Positions 62,164 through 64,000 of a DNA stretch of 64,000 bases are shown here, piece by piece (positions within the stretch are counted from its first letter, which is position 1; each line of letters opens with the position of its first letter). Position numbers and translations under genes: made by a program. The stretch is taken from the NCBI GenBank assembly GCA_013697245.1, contig JACCXH010000049.1, forward strand, positions 62,001 to 126,000, given 5' to 3'. Below the pieces are notes generated by a model. The model was not told the origin of the DNA, did no database searches, and saw nothing but the letters and a program-made list of their open reading frames with translations. This stretch comes from Bacteroidota bacterium. GTDB taxonomy: Bacteria; Bacteroidota; Bacteroidia; B-17B0; Aurantibacillaceae.

Positions 62164-63132
62164 TTATTCCTTAATAAATTTCGAAGAAAAGATCCGGTTA
62201 GATGATCGCATCTTTAGAAAATAAATTCCGGGTGCCAAATTTTGAACGTTTACTGATCCATTAATTTCTTCCTGCTCCATTACAATTTTTCCAAATACAT
62301 CGTAAATTGAAAGAGAGCTTACATCAATATTTTCGAAGATGATGGAGCTACTTACCGGGTTTGGATAAACAGAAAAAACAGTTGGCTTTAATTCCGGGAT
62401 AGCATCTATGGTGCCACAGGTAACTGCAGAAGTTGGAACAAAAGTGGTGTAGTTTGTAAGACTTACCACATTCTGGGGTTTAGAAAAACAAGATAATCCT
62501 GAACCTGATTCAAAATCTGTAAAAATTGAATTCCATGGACCGAGCGCACTACCCATACCTTCCATCACATAAATAGTTTTTTGAAATTGAAAAATAGAGT
62601 TATTTTCTACTCTGAAACGTTTATGGTAGTTTGTTGCAAATTGAAATGAATCAATAGAAAGTATTTTAAAATAAATAGGATTGTTAGAAGACCATGAAAT
62701 AGATCTCCAGCTTAAACTATCTCCAACAGTTTTATTATTGAAGTCATAAAATATATTGCTTGTTGTTGGTGTATAATTCGCCGGTAATGTTGGTGTGAAA
62801 TAAACTTTCTTATTTAAACTGTCATTCATAACATAACCGCGAAAAGCATTCGTAAAATTTCCGGGCACACTTCCATCCGTACATGGAGTAGAACAAGGCA
62901 CACGGCTGTAAATGGCCGATTGGTATAATTTTAACCAGGTATTACCATTATTTGAAACAAAGCCATTAAATTGAAAACTTGCATATTCATTAACGTAACA
63001 ACAATAGACGCTTGAAATTCTCATTGAACTTTGAGTGTTCCAAACCAAAGTTGAATCTACCGGTTGGTATTTTTGAGAGTAAGTCACTCCAAAAAATAAA
63101 AAACCAAAAATGGCAAGTAGTAATTTTTTCAT
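62164..63132 (-). CDS. Secreted protein with T9SS type A sorting domain
   Basis: The product has 322 residues from ATG 63132, giving the signal peptide MKKLLLAIFGFLFFGVTYSQ; a TTG/other start at 63180 would add a basic stretch before it. The N-terminal 235 residues (with Cys pairs CCYC-type near 43-46 and CSTPCTD) match no known family. The last 75 residues (VFSVYPNPVSSSIIFEN to SSKFIKE) are a T9SS type A domain. The signal peptide plus sorting domain mark it as a cargo of the T9SS. Confidence 0.8.
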   Translation of the reverse strand: MKKLLLAIFGFLFFGVTYSQKYQPVDSTLVWNTQSSMRISSVYCCYVNEYASFQFNGFVSNNGNTWLKLYQSAIYSRVPCSTPCTDGSVPGNFTNAFRGYVMNDSLNKKVYFTPTLPANYTPTTSNIFYDFNNKTVGDSLSWRSISWSSNNPIYFKILSIDSFQFATNYHKRFRVENNSIFQFQKTIYVMEGMGSALGPWNSIFTDFESGSGLSCFSKPQNVVSLTNYTTFVPTSAVTCGTIDAIPELKPTVFSVYPNPVSSSIIFENIDVSSLSIYDVFGKIVMEQEEINGSVNVQNLAPGIYFLKMRSSNRIFSSKFIKE

Positions 63133-63195
63133 ATTTAAATTTACGAATTTTTTTTTAAAATAAAAACTCTTACTCAGCAATCAATTATTTATTTG

Positions 63196-63822
63196 TTAAT
63201 TGTTATATAGTTGCAAATACTCAACTTGTTTTAGAATAAAGTGTTTATTCCAATAATAAGTTGTGGCATCGACTCTTTCTTTAATATATTTATTGTATAT
63301 TTCTTCTTTATCTTTTATAAAATGTTCTATATCTCCATTCTTCTTGCTTTCATGACCTTTTTTTGTAAAAACAAGGTAATAGCCAAAATCATTAACACTT
63401 AAAAAATATTCGGTCATGTAATTTTTTGCATTGTATTTTATCGAATAAAAATTACCACCAGAATAATAAATACAAAATAGTTCTTTATTGCCACCAATGT
63501 AAACGCCATATCTTTTTTCGCCTTTACTAATGGCGTAGATCGGTTCAGTCTTACCTTTTGGATCAAAGATCCTAAAGGCAAATATGGAAGAATCTTTATG
63601 AAGATGGAATTTAATTTTTTTATTGCTTTTTTTATCTGTAAAAGAAACTTTTCCATAATCATAAACAATATCATCTCCTACAAGCGAATCCTTTTTATTA
63701 TTAAAAAAGGCGTCGCTTGTTTTGTAATAATATAGCTTTGTTATCCCGGTTATTTGTATGTTCTGAGATACCGCATTTAAAACTAAAAAACTAAAAAATA
63801 ATAGTATGAGCTGCTTGTTCAT
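63196..63822 (-). CDS. Exported hypothetical protein
   Basis: The 208-residue product has a signal peptide (about 1-19, NAVSQ). The mature part is rich in Lys, Tyr and Phe with many beta strands and ends in a helix with YYWNKHFILKQVEYLQLY. No domain is recognised. It sits between two exported proteins and is 4 nt from the upstream partial gene. Confidence 0.6.
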   Translation of the reverse strand: MNKQLILLFFSFLVLNAVSQNIQITGITKLYYYKTSDAFFNNKKDSLVGDDIVYDYGKVSFTDKKSNKKIKFHLHKDSSIFAFRIFDPKGKTEPIYAISKGEKRYGVYIGGNKELFCIYYSGGNFYSIKYNAKNYMTEYFLSVNDFGYYLVFTKKGHESKKNGDIEHFIKDKEEIYNKYIKERVDATTYYWNKHFILKQVEYLQLYNN

Positions 63823-63826
63823 TCGC

Positions 63827-64000
63827 TTATCTTGTTTTTATTTCCGTTGTAACTGTTTTACTCGAATTATCTAATGCCATTTGGTAGAGTGCTTTTTTGT
63901 CTTTAGGAGTTGTGTTATTAAATGCAGCAGATACATCCAGGTATTTTGTTTCAGGATAATAAAAAGACACAGTAGCCAGGTCGACAATAGTGCCAATCCC
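63827..64000 (-). CDS. Partial hypothetical protein, C-terminal end
   Basis: The frame continues past the right edge and stops at TAA (63829-63827). The visible 57 codons read ...FYYPETKYLDVSAAFNNTTP followed by KDKKALYQMA and TTEIKTR. No family is recognised. It is the upstream member of a pair with the hypothetical gene at 63196-63822 (4-nt gap). Confidence 0.6.
   Translation of the reverse strand, partial: GIGTIVDLATVSFYYPETKYLDVSAAFNNTTPKDKKALYQMALDNSSKTVTTEIKTR

Noticed and set aside
1-64000. tRNA, rRNA, IS element, prophage or origin
   Set aside because: No cloverleaf-like intergenic sequence, transposase, integrase, phage gene or dnaA-box cluster was recognised on reading.

Overview
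The window is a low-GC (roughly mid-30s % by eye) chromosomal segment of a Bacteroidota bacterium. The evidence is consistent. There is a PorX-type response regulator with a PglZ-like domain. Eight predicted secreted proteins carry C-terminal type IX secretion system (T9SS) sorting domains, seven type A and one CHU_C-like type B. There is a FecI-type sigma / FecR anti-sigma / STN-TonB receptor set. Genes lack Shine-Dalgarno motifs and have A-rich leaders, and several promoters fit the Bacteroidota consensus TTTG-N19-TAnnTTTG. I cannot place it below phylum; an environmental Flavobacteriales- or Sphingobacteriales-like lineage would fit. No rRNA, tRNA, IS element, prophage or CRISPR array was seen.

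Layout: 1-5.4 kb holds the end of lpxB, a SpoIID/LytB protein, a barrel, a small exported protein with a GldM-like look, and a PorE-like TPR/PD40 protein ending in SPOR. 5.4-11.8 kb holds DPP III lipoprotein, an HD hydrolase, porX, tsaE and a barrel. 11.9-17.4 kb on the minus strand holds SiaC-like, sanA, a UbiA prenyltransferase, a polyprenyl-phosphate sugar transferase, a lipoprotein and a Gfo/Idh/MocA oxidoreductase (cell envelope and quinone functions). 17.5-25.8 kb holds pcm, a barrel, two adjacent Ig-repeat adhesin-like T9SS proteins with an almost identical 221-nt 3' end, and Mn-type SOD. 26-33.8 kb holds proC-alaS, an M23 peptidase, an APC permease, a class-A-like serine hydrolase and a peroxiredoxin. 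33.9-42.9 kb is an ECF sigma/anti-sigma/TonB receptor system followed by a barrel and three T9SS cargo genes. A shared promoter-like motif (GGGTA-N14/15-CGAC) appears in front of fecR, the barrel and the last cargo gene, which suggests one regulon.

43-51.6 kb is a signalling and stress block. A cytosolic histidine kinase carries 17 exact 21-residue coiled-coil repeats and its response regulator overlaps it. Three small genes follow. Next come a CheB-CheR-PAS-histidine kinase hybrid with the same repeat in four copies, a second response regulator, and Dps. 51.6-52.4 kb is a long gene-free stretch with an orphan terminator. 52.4-57.2 kb encodes a large Ig-repeat type B T9SS protein and a propeller T9SS protein. 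57.2-64 kb on the minus strand holds a quinone-oxidoreductase-like enzyme and hypothetical proteins. It also has an operon with a good promoter that encodes a Tat-exported threonine-aldolase-like PLP enzyme, an M19 dipeptidase and a ParB-like protein, followed by another T9SS protein.

The main themes are T9SS (regulator plus cargo), envelope biogenesis, and repeat-mediated protein architecture. The strongest leads are the candidate ECF regulon, the 21-residue kinase linker with its ABC super-repeat, the near-identical sorting domains of the adjacent adhesins, and the Tat-PLP/dipeptidase operon.
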